Positions 1 through 12,449 of a stretch of 64,000 nucleotides of DNA are shown here, piece by piece. The stretch lies in contig CM046878.1 in the NCBI GenBank assembly GCA_025667525.1, positions 80,992,196-81,056,195 of the forward strand, read 5' to 3'. The translations under genes were made by a program, and so were the position numbers. Every line of letters begins with the position of its first letter. The stretch's first letter is position 1. The notes under the pieces are model-generated. The model saw nothing but the letters and a program-made list of their open reading frames with translations, ran no database searches and was not told the origin of the DNA. The DNA comes from Glebionis coronaria (taxonomy: Eukaryota > Streptophyta > Magnoliopsida > Asterales > Asteraceae).

Positions 1-24
1 TTAGCTTAAACAAAACACTCCCGG

Positions 25-316
25 TACATATGTCGCTAATTCGTTATGTTCTGTGGGGGTATTTGGGCTTGCTTATTTTTTCTTTGTACGCCTATGTTTA
101 TTATATTATACATAAGTGGTTTAAAAGATACTGTAATTTGGATTTACTTGAATTGTGAAAAGCACATTAAGCTAAACAATAAACAACCAAAGTTACACAT
201 TTTAGAAATTTTCAATCGTATCCATTTTTAAGCACTTTGAAATAGACATGTCACAACCAAATTAAGCAGATAAGCAGAAACATTCTGGGTGACACGAACA
301 CATCAGACTGCTTATT
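25..316. repeat. direct repeat, copy 1 (partner at 1847-2135)
   Basis: This stretch reappears at 1847-2135 with scattered substitutions and small indels. Both copies begin at ACATATGTCG and end near GAGACTGCTTATT or CAGACTGCTTATT. The copies are about 1.82 kb apart in the same orientation. No coding signal is visible. It could be an old segmental duplication or two copies of an unclassified element. Confidence 0.75.
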
Positions 317-2771
317 ATTGCTTGCTACAACAATAAGTAGTGTGCTAGTTTATGTCAGTATTTGGGTAAATTAAGTGACAGCTATGCTGAAAAACGATAG
401 TTAGTTACCGCAGGACTATTGTTTTATGTACATGTTGATGTGTGCGATACGAAATCTATCATAAACGGTATATTTTTTAGCTCACATTTGCGTACACTGT
501 ATGTGTATGTTATGATATTTAAATGAATCGTGGTGATTATATGATTTAGCATTTGTTTAAATTAGTTTCCACGAACGTGTCAATAGTTATCCGGGAATGA
601 CCGAATGTCAGTATGAGAGTTAGTTGAAATGTATGGAGAGAAGTATTGTTTTCTGCACAGGATTAGAACTTGGTAATGAATGTCAGTCTTGTATGTTAAT
701 GGACTGTAAGGAGACTCTTGATGTTGATAAATTAGGTATGCTTCAGTTGTGAGATATAGGATTGGCAACATAGCTGACCCACAGGATCGTCCATAAGGTT
801 CAAACTCGCACACAATATTGGTAGTATACACTATTGAGTATCGCTATTGCTTTAGAGCTGCAGTAACCTATGTAATGAGATAGCTGACAGAATATTGGGG
901 AACGCCTAGGAGAAGCTGGTGAGGTTGCTTGTTTATATCAATTTACATGATTGCGGTGATGGTTATTGGGGATTACGAGTGATTTATGTTAGTTAGTTAA
1001 ATATATATGGAGTAATAAGTGCAGTGATCGCCACAGGACAATTTTTGCTATTAATGTTGTAATACTCGTATAAATGATCCTATGTAGGCTTTTAATGTTA
1101 ATAGAATCATAGAGGAAGGTGTGTTTTCAGTTGTGACATGCTGTTTGGTTTGATTGAAGTTTGGTGTAGGATGGGCGACATAGCCTACCCTCACAACTCG
1201 CACAAAATAATATAAGTAGACTATCACAAAATAATAAGATAAAGTATTGGTTGAAGCCTTGGAGTCACTGGTAAGGTTGCTCATTTGACCGGCTATTGGT
1301 TATGATGAAAGAACAAGCTTTTGGTAAGAAACAAGGGAAATGTGTTTACACAATTTAGATTGAAGCTAGGAATGACAGTATGACACACACGAGTAAGTTC
1401 TTTGTAGTGGGAAAGATGAACAGAAAACTTAGCCTATCAGGCACACTCAATCGTTTTGTTTATTTGGCAAGATGCACATCATGTCTTGGGGTTCGTTATC
1501 AGGGTTCTCTTGCTAATGACACGTAACAAGAACATGGCTCACACTGCGGAAAAGTGAAAATTTGGTAAATATTCACACACCAAATACCAGATTTGTGTCA
1601 ATTGAGACTTGGACCCCCAACCTCTTGGTTGATGACAGTAACATACTGCCAGGCCAAAGACCCTTTTGTCTTGGAAGTATTAAGACTGAAAAGTCCTTTA
1701 CTCTACCCTACAATAGAATAACCTGCCAAGCTAAACCTCTTATCACACTCAACTTATGCGTCAAAAAGCAGCTCATAAGCCCACATATAAGCTGAAACAA
1801 ACACCCTACCGGTCTTGTGAATATCACATTGATTGGTTGGTTGAACTACATATGTCGTTAATTCGTCATGTTCTGTGAGGGTGTTTGGGGTTGCTTATTT
1901 TTTCTTCTTATGCCTCTGTTTATTATAGATAAGCGGGGTTTATGATATAGTGTTTGGATTTACTTGAATTGTGAAAAACACATTAAGGTAAACAATGAAA
2001 AACCAATTCTACTTCTTTTATAGAAATTTGAAATCCTATTCATTTTTAAGTACTTTGAAATAGACATGTCATAACCAAATTAAGGAGAGAAGCAGAAACG
2101 TTTTGGGTGACCCGAACACATGAGACTGCTTATTTTAGCTTCAAAAACAGGAAAAAAAAAACAGAAAAAAAGTAACCCCAAACACCCTCTGTGATTGTGT
2201 TTTCTTTGCTGCCTTGTCAGATTTATATATGTTGCTTTTTAATGCGAAATAGTGTTAGGGGTAAGAAAAAGAGTCACTTTGTTTTCATATCTCGATATTA
2301 CCCAAGGTTTTCGGGAACTGTTTAGAGATAAAATGCGGACAACAAACTAAACACCACTAAGGTTTATATGAGGCTGATTTTTCCTGATTTTTATTGGTTA
2401 ATAGTTTGATGGGATATAGATACTTTGGGATCTGATTTATAGATTGGTTGTTATTTGTGACAATTCGTTTTTAAGAACTGGAAATGGCGAACCATGGTTA
2501 TGATATGGAAATCAGTATTTGTTCAGCTGTCACAATCTTTCGTTTGTATTTCTGATTTTGTATATAGTGTTTACTTTTTAGGAATGAAATATAAACTAGT
2601 AGCCGCATGTTTTCACATTGTATTGTGGGTATACAATAATTATCACACTTTGTATCTTGATATTTTATTGTTTTTAACTGTTCTATAAATTTTTATGCTT
2701 GTTAGGATCTGCCGTTGTTTGAGACGCACACTCTGTACTTGCTCACATTTCTTAAAGGTAATAATAGAAGC
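317..2771. other. AT-rich region upstream of the Rpp21-like gene
   Basis: I see no convincing gene here. The second copy of the 25-316 repeat lies at 1847-2135. Short open frames on both strands lack family resemblance. The last part is presumably promoter and 5' UTR of the gene starting at 2772. A TTGTTAG|GATC step near 2706 could be a 5'-UTR intron acceptor, but this is only a guess. Confidence 0.4.
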
Positions 2772-5215
2772 ATGGGGAAGAAAGGATCGAGCAAGAAGGG
2801 GCCTGCTGCAACTTCTGGGTTTCAAATGTCTCTTACAATGAGAGAAGCCTCAACGGGGAAAAAACAAACAAATGTCAAGTCTTCTTTAAAGTTGCAACAC
2901 TTAAAAGACCTTGCAGTTTGGGCTAGCCATGATGCTGCTATACCTTCATTGGGTGCCTTCTTTGGTCATCATTTTGCCGCTTCTTCTGAGGCATTGGGGT
3001 CCCCTGTTGACCCATCTTTGTTTGCTTGTCAAAGGTACTCTCCCTATACTTCGTATTAAATAAATTAGATACTATTATCAAACAGATAAAGCGTGACTAC
3101 TTGAACAAGCCGAATTGCAGTATACTTATAGACTTAGAAGAATAGGTATATTTGCGTTGTATTCAACTCAAAAGGGTCAAACAAAAGCTTAGCTAATAAA
3201 GGAACATGTCAAACGGGTTGAAAGCCACTTAAAGTCTAATTTTAGATGGCTACAGTCTCCTAAATTGTTTTTCCTTCGAAGAACTGGATTGTTACTGTAA
3301 TTATATAAACGATGAGTTGTTTATGAAAATCTTGCCAACAAGTGGGTGTGAGTCAGCCCAATCCAACCTGGTCCGTTTTGACCATACTATGTTGTAACTT
3401 GTGAGTTGAATTCTTTAATTGAGACATATGCCCTTAAAAAAGAACAATAACTACTTTTTTGTTGCACTATCTGTCTACAGACTGGTCGACTAATTACAGT
3501 AGTTGTTTTGAAACTACTCCTAGGATAGACTGGTCGACTGTTGTTACGATGAGTTGTTTATGAAAATCTTGGCAACAAGTGGGTGTGAGTCAGCCCGATC
3601 CAACCTGGTCCGTTTCGACCATACCATGTTGTAACTTGTGAGTTGAATTCTTTAATTGAGACATATGCGGTGTGTTAAGGTGTATATGCCCTTAAAAAAA
3701 GAACAATAACTCTTTTTTGTTGCACTACCTGTCTATCTTACCGCATTTGGTATACAGACTGGTCGACTAATTACAGTAGTTGTTTTGAAACTACTTCTAG
3801 GATAGACTGGTCGACTGTTGTTATCATGTAGCTGTCATCTATAAAACTTCCTGCAAATCTCCCCTAAAAGCACTTGTCACATGAGCAAATTGGCTTAAAT
3901 GTGTGGAATCAGATTTAGATAACTTGGCAATAAGATTCATGAGTATCGTAATCTGTATGTATAAGGACTTCTGCTTTTTTCGGAAAAATATTAATTCTAG
4001 ACCACATCTTAGTATTATTACGAGAAAATAATGCACAGGACCTGATGATTCCGATTCTTGTGCAGATGTGAATCTATGCTTCATCCTGGTATTAACTGTA
4101 CCATCCGAATTGAGAAAAACAAGACAAATTCTCGGCACAAAGGCAAGAAAACTACAAATCACCCTAAAAACAACATTGTTTACACTTGCAACTTTTGTTC
4201 CCACCGAAATATGAAGAGAGGCACCCCGCAAAATAAAAGTCAACAAAAAGACAAAACACATTCAAAGTCGACCAATAATAAATCCAACAAGACAGTTTTT
4301 TCCTCCAAAATCAAAGTACCGCAGTATAAAGATAATGTTGTTGCAAACGTTATAGCAGCTTCACTCGGGTCCAAGCCAAACGAACCCAGCAGGGGAAGAA
4401 TGGGTAATTTGGAAACATTGAAAGTCAAAGACAAGTCTGGCGATATGAATCATATAGCAGCTTCACTCGGGTCTAGAGCAGACAACCCTGGCCGGGGGAA
4501 CATGGGTATTTTGGGGTTATGTGAAACTTTGAAGGTGAAAGACGACTTTCTTGATACAAATACTCTAGCAGCTCCGATCAGGTCTACAGTGGACAATCCC
4601 AGGGTTAATGTTGGTATAATTGAGATGAGTGAAACACTGGACACCAAAAATGACTCTATTGCATCTGGTCCAAATGCAGATGACTTGGAGGGGGCAAACA
4701 TGGTTGTTTCGGAAATAAGCGAAACATTGAAGCTCAAAGATGGCTCTGCCCATATAAACACTGTAACATCTTCACCTGGGTCCACATCAGATGACCCCAT
4801 GGGTGATATCGGTAATGTTGAGATTAGTAAAACATTGGAGGTCATAAAAGAGTCTACTGCATCTGCTCCGAATGAAGATGATCCAAATAGAGGCAAAATG
4901 GATACACTGGAGATAAGTGAAACATTAGCAGATGATCTCAGAGGCAATATCGGGGTAGTTGAGATAATTGAGACATTGGATGTTAAAAATGACAATGCTG
5001 CATCTAGTCTGGCTACCCCATTGACAAAGCCAAGATTGACTTTGTTAGACTCAAAGAAGAAGAATAGGAACCGATCAGTGGCTAAGAAAACACCAGTCGC
5101 AAATAGTATTTCTGAAGCTCCAAATGCAAGCACGTCTAATAAACGCAGGAGAAAATCTTGGACTTCTTTGAAGGAGATTGCCAAGAACAACGAAAAGAGC
5201 AGAAGGTTGTTTTAA
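2772..5215 (+). CDS. protein with RNase P Rpr2/Rpp21/SNM1-type zinc ribbon (two exons)
   Basis: Exon 1 is 2772-3034 and exon 2 is 4066-5215, with a GT...AG intron of 1031 bp. The join falls inside a codon and gives a 470-residue protein. The chosen ATG opens a lysine-rich start (MGKKGSSKKG) that continues in frame. The splice rebuilds the motif CQRC (Cys86, Cys89), followed by PGINCTIRI, and then YTCNFCSHRN (Cys129, Cys132) and KRGTP. This is the Cys2/Cys2 zinc-ribbon pattern of the Rpr2/Rpp21 family, whose members are protein subunits of nuclear RNase P/MRP that bind RNA. The long tail is unusual: residues about 184-397 are imperfect repeats containing SETL-type motifs, and the end (about 411-470) is rich in Lys/Arg with KRRRK, a likely nuclear signal. 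Family assignment is strong. Actual membership of RNase P is inferred. A partial copy lies at 21087-22040 and a scrap at 44387-44493. Confidence 0.82.
3310..3824. repeat. tandem duplication inside the Rpp21-like gene intron
   Basis: Unit 1 is 3310-3546 and unit 2 is 3547-3824. Both start CGATGAGTTGTTTATGAAAA and end with GACTGGTCGACTGTTGTTA. Unit 2 is about 40 bp longer because of two short blocks (after ACATATGC and after CTGTCTA) that unit 1 lacks. The near-palindrome GACTGGTCGACT occurs twice per unit. Confidence 0.9.
4352..4993 (+). repeat. degenerate amino-acid repeats in exon 2 of the Rpp21-like gene
   Basis: About seven imperfect units of 22-37 residues follow one another. Each has an AAS(L/P)GS or ASxPN start, a short Asp/Pro/Arg/Gly stretch, then xxEISETLxxKxxS. 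Examples of the core are GNLETLKVKDKS, EMSETLDTKNDS, EISETLKLKDGS and EISKTLEVIKES. The units are diverged at DNA level, so the expansion is old. Function unknown. The composition suggests a disordered acidic/basic spacer between the zinc ribbon and the basic C-terminus. Confidence 0.75.
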
Positions 5216-6598
5216 TGTTTACTAGATTATACGGTAGACATGCCCATGAGGATTATAGATAAAATTACGAGTTACCAGAAATTGTCTGATAAAAGTCCAG
5301 GATAGTTTTTTTTTATTGTTTTGGTATGGGTCATGTTAGGGAATCAGTCAAAATTCGGTTCTGTGAAGATGTCACAAAACTATTTATTGCCCTGCTTGCC
5401 CAGCTTGCCCAGCTTATTACTAATTACAGTTGGTGCAATGCTGCTTAACATGTAGAAGTAAGGGCGCAATGTGTCTCGGATTAGAGTAATATAAAGATGA
5501 CAGAATGAGTTTATTGTGTGCCGAGTAACTTGATGGATCAACATTGTGTTCTATTTGATTAATGGAAAATTTTTAGTCGTTTCACTTTTATTAAAGTGCG
5601 TAATTATTTTATGGACAATAAATTTGAGACATAAGTAGATGTGGTTCGTGTATAATTAGTTCATGTGCCGTTGATAAATGTGCATTCTGCGTATGTATTC
5701 CAAGGCCTCTTTCTTAGAAAGTTTTTATCGATATATGTCTTATCTATATTTCTTGAACTTGACGGTTCTGCACATTTGTACTCTGATAATGATTTGGTTG
5801 AGCTAGGTGATTGGTTTGATAGTGATATAGCTTAATGCAGGGTTTAGTAGGTGTGATTTCTTGACCATGGTTCTAAGGTGATGAGGTTAATTGATTGATG
5901 GCAATTTAAAAATTCGTGTATAGGCCATACATGGTTTACTGCATTCTCAGTGAATGAGTGTATGATGTTGTCTGTGTGATGATGGTTAAGTAGCATTATA
6001 CTTCTTTCTTGTTGCTGTTGGTTTTCACTGCTGATCACTCGTGTATTGTAACTAGGAGTGTCAAAAAAGCTGACCCGTGCAAAAAAGTTTTTACTAATGA
6101 TTGTGATAGAGTATGACATTTTTTTTAATTTCTATGATTGTGAATGCTTTGATAGTGAGTTCCCATAAGCCTACAAAATTCTGACCTCAAATTTCAACTC
6201 CAATTGCTCTGCTATCCAGCAAATACATATTACCTTAATTGTGATTCATACGTTTATCATAGCGCAAACAAGTTACTCGTATGAAAATATTAATCTTCAT
6301 ATGTTTTTATACTAGTATAAAATTAGATTATGCTTTCGTTTATGCGTCCCCTTAACACTTATTTGAGAATTATGTGCAAGAAGCCAAGAAGTTCACTTAA
6401 ATGCTTAACTACAGTTGAATACAACATTACAGGGTCCTACATTTGATGATGCTAATCTCTAGCAGTCAACTTGGACTAGTATATTTAATCCTCCAGCAGT
6501 CAAGCTGGACTAATAACAACCACCTGTTGTTTCAAGATATATTGCATCTCATAAATATGTGTACATACTCCCACGCTTAGCTAACCGGTTAGATAGCT
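5216..6598. other. intergenic: 3' flank of the Rpp21-like gene and STP promoter
   Basis: The first 490 bp (5216-5709) recur at 21634-22037 as part of the gene-fragment duplication, so at least that much lay within the copied segment. A short doubling, CTTGCCCAG twice, is at 5395-5413. No other gene is evident. The stretch just before 6599 should hold the sugar-transporter promoter, but I cannot pick a convincing TATA box. Confidence 0.5.
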
Positions 6599-8329
6599 AT
6601 GGCTGTTGGGTCGGTTGCAAGGAGTGAAGCCGGGAATTACAATGGACAAATTACATCATTTGTTGTTTTATCTTGCATGGTTGCTGCAACCGGAGGAATC
6701 ATTTTTGGATATGATATTGGAATTTCAGGTTTTTAAACTGCACTATATTTTTATCATAGTTACTTAGGATCTTAACATGTGCTAGAAACTAACGTTTAAA
6801 CTTGATTTATAAATCTGAAGGTGGAGTAACTTCTATGAAGCCATTTTTAGAGAAATTCTTCCCAAAGGTGTACACAAGGATGATAAAAGACACCAAGATC
6901 AGCAACTACTGCAAATTTGACAGTCAACTCTTAACTTCCTTTACATCGTCACTCTATGTAGCCGGTCTAATTGCTACGTTTTTCGCTTCACCAGTCACTA
7001 AAGCCTTTGGGCGAAGACCCTCAATTCTTATTGGTGGGGTCGCGTTTCTTGCTGGTGCAGCCCTTGGTGGCGCAGCTTACAATATATACATGCTTATATT
7101 TGGCCGTGTCATGCTCGGCGTAGGAGTTGGTTTTGCAAACCAGGTGAGTCAGAATTCAGTTAGTTTATTTTATTTTTCAGAAAATCTACCAAATGCCATT
7201 GGCGTGCGTTAAATGATTGTGTCTTGATGTTTTCTGTCATCAGTCAGTCCCATTATATCTATCAGAAATGGCTCCATCACGATACAGGGGAGCATTCAAC
7301 ATGGGTTTCCAATTTTGTGTCGGTGTAGGTGTTCTAATAGCAAATCTTTTAAACTATGGTACTCAAAAGATAGACGGTGGTTGGGGCTGGCGAATATCCT
7401 TAGGCATGGCTGCTGTTCCTGCCTCAATTCTAACATTAGGAGCACTTTTCCTCCCGGAAACACCAAATAGCCTGATACAACACAACAAAGACCCCGATAA
7501 AGCTAAGAAAATGCTACAAAAAGTCCGAGGAACAAATGATATACAACCAGAATTCAATGATCTTGAGACGGCAAATGAAATAGCGAAAACAATTAAGCAC
7601 CCATTTAGAAACATCTTGGGCCAAAAGTACAGGCCTCAGCTTGTTATGGCGATTCTAATTCCCTTCTTTCAGCAAGTTACAGGAATCAACGTCATCTCCT
7701 TCTATGCACCAATCTTATTCAGAACAATAGGTTTTGGTGAAAGTGCTTCACTTATGTCAGCAGTTGTGACTGGATCAGTAGGTTTAAGCATGACCTTTTT
7801 ATCATTACTGATAGTCGATAAAGTAGGTCGTCGGACTATATTCACAATAGGTGGGGTCCAAATGTTTGTCTCACAGATACTAGTTGGGTCAATTATGGCA
7901 GCTAAACTAGGCGACCATGGTGGATTAAGCAAAGGGTATGGTTTTTTAGTGTTAATATTGATTTGCAGTTATGTAGCTGGTTTTGGTTTATCGTGGGGTC
8001 CATTGGGATGGTTGATCCCTAGTGAAATATTTCCACTGGAAATACGATCAGCTGGACAAAGTATAACTGTGGCCGTCGGATTTCTGTTTACTTTCATAGT
8101 TGCTCAAACATTTCTAGCAATGCTATGTCATATGAAGTCGGGTACATTCTTCTTTTTTGGTGGTTGGGTGGCTGTGATGACTGTGTTTGTATATTTCTTT
8201 CTTCCCGAGACAAAAAATGTTCCGATTGAGACAATGGATCGGATATGGAAGCAGCATTGGTTTTGGAAGAGATATGTGGGCGAAGAAGATGATAAAGATA
8301 CTAATTACAATCCTATTGAATGTATATAG
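6599..8329 (+). CDS. sugar transport protein (STP-type monosaccharide/H+ symporter)
   Basis: Three exons, 6599-6728, 6821-7143 and 7244-8329, join in frame across GT...AG introns of 92 and 100 bp and give 512 residues, the usual STP size. Family members import hexoses with protons across the plasma membrane through 12 helices. Visible signatures in order: GGIIFGYDIGISGG in helix 1; FGRRPS (about residue 106-111); PLYLSEMAPSRYRGAFN (154-170); the PETPNSL loop motif (222-228); QQVTGINVISFYAP (294-307), the sugar-binding helix 7 motif; DKVGRRT (near 346); PSEIFPLEIRSAGQ (410-423); and PETKNVPIE (472-480). The early ATG with the short MAVGSVARSEAGNYNG cytosolic start is typical. No frameshift or stop was found, so this is likely functional. 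Which hexose it prefers cannot be told from sequence alone. Confidence 0.93.
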
Positions 8330-9345
8330 GAATACAAGATCTTAAACAGATCTTTCGTATTATAATCATAAACATCAAATGTATTTTCTTACATAACGAT
8401 TAACGAATATGATCTTTAAATTTCTTAGCACAATACTTATCATTGCACTACCTTTTCTAAAGACAAAAGTAGCTATAAGTTCCTTTTTTTTTGGGTAACC
8501 ACGGTTTCCTACCATTTAGCCCGGCTAATCCACGAGGTTTGAACTCACCGCCACTTAGACCCAAATTAAGGTAAAGCCAATTAAGATTTACCCATCTCCA
8601 TGATGTAAACTTTAGGAACATGCCAATTAAGATTTACCACTTTGATTAATCAGATATTATATGTTCATAACCATTATACGACGATAAGAGACTGATCAAA
8701 CCTCATAAATTAATCAAAAGCCAACCACATCAAAATCAAAAGACACCCATAAACAAACCACCAAAATCCCGTTAAAACTAATCATGAATCTCAGAAATAT
8801 CATGTCACCCATTAAAAACTGACGAAAAATCTATTAACCCGCCTTTAGTTGACTTCCATTGAACCTTATTTCTCATGGTGATATAAGAACAGAAACAAAC
8901 TGTGCAAAACTATCCAACAGTTATCACTAATATAGTAATATTGGCTGGATCCGCGTCACGTATAAACAGAAATATCAATTTATTTAACAACCATTTCATT
9001 TTAGTGAAGTCAATTTTATAAATAATTAAAAACTAGCAAAGATTCTTGGAATTACATTGAGGCCAAAACAAAGATAATTCCGGTTAAAGCAACCCTAAAA
9101 CTAAAACAACCTAAGACTTAAAACTTTAAAAATCCAAATAATAGAAGAGGATTAGAGGAACCCTTGCCATCCACATTCAACCAAACACATAATCACTTAA
9201 GTGCAATCAAAGGGCGATAAAATGCATCTAGTTTTTTTTGGGGGAAGGGTTATACCCGGTGAATATAATGCATCTAGCTTTATATGAATGTGAACTTTGC
9301 AAAAGGAAGACTTGAATAGTTGGATGTGTATCAACTCTTTGATCT
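8330..9345. other. intergenic region
   Basis: AT-rich sequence with no gene I can support. The 3' UTR of the sugar transporter should occupy the first part and the 3' UTR of the minus-strand F-box gene the last part. Confidence 0.4.
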
Positions 9346-10519
9346 CTATACCTTGTCATCGTCTTCAGATTTGACATCTAGTAAGAGTAGTGTTTCCATG
9401 TATGAATTCACTAAAAAGAAGAAAGGAGATTGATTAATCCCCATACAACTGATACTTCCTGTAGAGGTGTCATAAACTTCAAGTACGGACCAGTTTTTAC
9501 TATCAGTATGTTGAATTATAGCTTCACCACCGTTCTTTCTTAACTCCAATACGCTACAACGCCACCAGGTATCTGGTAACTGGATACTCAACATCTTAGT
9601 GAATGACTTGCTAACACCCTCCTTCATTATCCATACATCACAAAGATCTGTCTTGCCTTCATCACTATAATAATGGTGGAACAAACCAAGCGACCGATAA
9701 ACATTCGAGACCTCTAATGTAACCGCGTGTACTAACCTATCTGGAAGGCACACTTCACCGAATTCATCACTTTTCAAATCAAACGAAACGATCGAATTTC
9801 TACGATCCTCTGCAAGAATATCATAAGCTACCATATAAATGAACCCGTCGATACAAACATCACTAGGGCTCAAATTACAAGTTTTGAAAGCAGAAGGAAT
9901 ATTAGACACACTTTTCCAAACACGTGTACTCAACATAAAAACCTCTACCTCCCAGTTGTTGACAATATCAACGTCTTCGTCCCTCCGGTTGTTCACCTTC
10001 AGATAACAAGTATTGATTCTAACAAGCTTAGGGTCACTAGTGTTGGGACAAACTCCAAAACAAATATGAGTAAGCCCAGTCGGTCGAATCAACGAGTTAG
10101 ATATACGAATAGCAACTGATTTTTGAATAGTGGGAAAGGACAGCTAGCGAATGTTCCGCTCCACGGACGGGATCCAAGTGATAACATAACAACCCGTTGA
10201 CTGAAGTTAGTATAGTTTTATAATGAAGTGCCACCTTAACGGACTGTGGAACGGTTAGGGAAGTTTTTTGGTTGGGAAAAGTATCATCATCCACAATCGA
10301 AAAATATTCTTGGTCATCAGAACAAAAACTATTGGCTGTATTGTATTTAACAAACAAATGGTGCTGCTGTTGTTGTTGGTGATGATAATTAGCTATAAAT
10401 TTAGGGCTATCGATAAGAGACTTGAATGATTTCGAAACTGACCTGCATTGAATCACGTATTTAACTGGAAGCCTTTTTATGATTTCTGATTGAATGTCTA
10501 GTGGTATATGGTCTGACAT
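9346..10519 (-). pseudogene. F-box protein with F-box-associated domain, frameshifted
   Basis: The reading frame from 10519 begins MSDHIPLDIQSEIIKRLPVK, an N-terminal F-box (LP...I..RLPVK....CRSVSKSFKSLI). A Gln/His run (HHQQQQQHH) and GLLCYHLDP, the start of an F-box-associated (FBA) domain, follow. At about 10135-10145 the frame shifts by one base (one extra or two missing). The rest of the FBA domain reads in another frame from IQKSVAIRI to the end at 9346, with IRPTGLTHICFGVCP and a Trp-rich C-terminal half. Such proteins recruit substrates to SCF ubiquitin ligases. The two halves total about the normal length, so this is either a recent pseudogene, a sequencing error at one site, or unusual splicing. 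The distal frame stays open over 240 codons, which argues the break is young. Confidence 0.8.
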
Positions 10520-10648
10520 TGTTATACACTACTCTAATATTTTTTTTGGTTAGGGTTTTCAGTATTGGAGATCTTGAAACTAGATAGCTGATTTGTGTTT
10601 CATAGAACACTGGTAAGTAGTGCTAACTGCTAACGTTAGGTTTCTTTG

Positions 10649-10695
10649 GGCCACTGGGCTTTGTTTACAATAGGCCACTGGGCTTTGTTTACAAT
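10649..10695. repeat. exact 23-bp tandem doubling
   Basis: GGCCACTGGGCTTTG plus TTTACAAT occurs at 10649-10671 and again at 10673-10695 with one base between. A third partial copy (GGGCCAATG) follows. It lies 130 bp upstream of the F-box start. Confidence 0.9.
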
Positions 10696-10928
10696 GGGCC
10701 AATGAATGAGTGGATTAGCTACAATACCAGTACTTTTTTTTTTAAACTCTAAACTTTTATACTTTTTATTAATAATTATAATTTACATATTAGGAGAACT
10801 GGAGAAGTCAAACGGGCAACAAGCTGCGCCGCTAGCCCTTTTTATATAGCAAAACCAGGTCTATGGTACTTTTTTAAGTAGCTTTTAGTTCAAATGTTTG
10901 TTCATGTTATATAATCTATGGTACATAT

Positions 10929-11106
10929 AGAAATGCTAGAACCACAAAACATTTACAAAACAAAATCCACAAAATGAATTGTCATGATACTATGTGGTAA
11001 TCTCTTTCTTACTGTTTAAATCATCTCATATTTCAAGCCAATAATAATCATGACACCTCATTTTGTGAATTTTGTTTTGTAAATATTTTGTGATTCTAGC
11101 ATTTCT
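10929..11106. mobile_element. MITE with 49-bp terminal inverted repeats
   Basis: The left end AGAAATGCTAGAACCACAAA and the reverse complement of the right end agree over about 49 bp with three mismatches. The element is 178 bp with only about 80 bp of unique centre. It has no coding capacity. I could not find a clear target-site duplication in the flanks, so the superfamily is left open. Confidence 0.75.
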
Positions 11107-12449
11107 CATAAAAAAATATAAAAGAAATTAGTATCTTTTTTTCTCATTTAGTATTAAGTAATATAATTTTTAAATACACCTATTAATTATAATACAACTG
11201 TAAAATACATAAAATTTAACTTTAAGTAATTAAGCTTATGCTACAAATCAGTGTCACTTATTCATTAAATGTCTTTTAAATTTTAAATATAATTAATACA
11301 TCAAGTATAAACAAATTAAATACACCCATTAATGTTATTTTAAAAACACTTTAAAATAAAAATATATATATGTTACAATCCATATAGTACAAACTAATAA
11401 AACACAGAAATCTTCGTAAAATTTATATGGCAAATTGATGGTTCAAACGGTTTTAGATCGGACCAATGAACTCATCCGGAAACTGAAGTCGCCTCCGGTT
11501 CGACTAACTAATAAAATGTATCCTAAAATAAAACAGAGTGGGATTGGACTATTTTCTTTTTGTTTTCTCCAAGCTACTCGGTTCGTCATTTTTATTTTGT
11601 TTGCGCTTGAACTTTAATTTCAAAGTACCTGTTGCTGCAACGCTCGAGTACCCTACTAGTACGAGATTAAAGACCTTTAAATTTATGAAAATTTTCAAAG
11701 AAATTTCTCATTGAGTTTCTGCGAAAATATAGTAACAAATAACAAGTTGTTTTTCCCATGGCCTTTTATAAATCACCATGAAACTTCACTAATCTTCATT
11801 TGTGCTAAACGGACGCATATGTAAGATATTAAATAGGTTAATGGACGCATGTAAATTACTAACTAGATACTAAATGGGTTTAATGGATAAATATTTTATA
11901 TTTAATTCCCGTTTAGCTCGCCGTCTGTGCCTGGCCACCCGCCTATTTTGCCACGTGCCATCTGATTTTAATTGTCTTATGAACTTATAATCCAAAACCT
12001 TATCTACAAATGCTAATGCTAAACAAATTATGAATTCAACATCAAAAAATGAACTAAAATAGGCAATTTACTTCCAGTTGTGTTACCGACGATTAACTAA
12101 CTCTGAAACTGGACTACTAATTAACCTTACTTTGAAAGCGAGCTCGATTAAACAACACTCGTTTGAATTGGAAATGAATCGATCCATTTCTTCTGTCTGT
12201 CTGATCCACTTCAAAACTAAACGGTTTAGTGTGTGAGTTTCAATTTGGGACCTAGCGAATCGAAGGCAAAATGAGGGGAACGTAAATGTAACATAACTTA
12301 GTTGGGCTACGAAAATTTCGAGACCCGAAACATAATATTTTATGAGATATTTGGATTTTTTATCAATTTTTCATATTTAGTTGTGCTTTCTTTTTTGACT
12401 AAAGCCTGACCCATTTTTATTTTAGGGTTTATTTCGATCGTACTAGTAA
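11107..12449. other. AT-rich intergenic DNA before the tandem array
   Basis: No gene is supported. A weak GTACC...GGTACC-like motif at 11625-11655 resembles the stronger hairpin at 34081-34109. The final 160 bp (12288-12449) is related to 15755-15903, just before array unit 6, so it belongs to the longer form of the repeat unit. Confidence 0.45.

Noticed and set aside
4240..5190. Long minus-strand frames opposite exon 2 of the Rpp21-like gene
   Set aside because: Antisense shadows of a repetitive coding exon. The plus strand has the zinc ribbon and a correct splice join. The similar minus frame at 21114-21608 is the same shadow in the duplicated copy.
6054..6095. Possible copy of the 22063 GACCCGA repeat downstream of the Rpp21-like gene
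   Set aside because: Only about 25 bases agree, too little to call the element there. Noted in the repeat entry instead.
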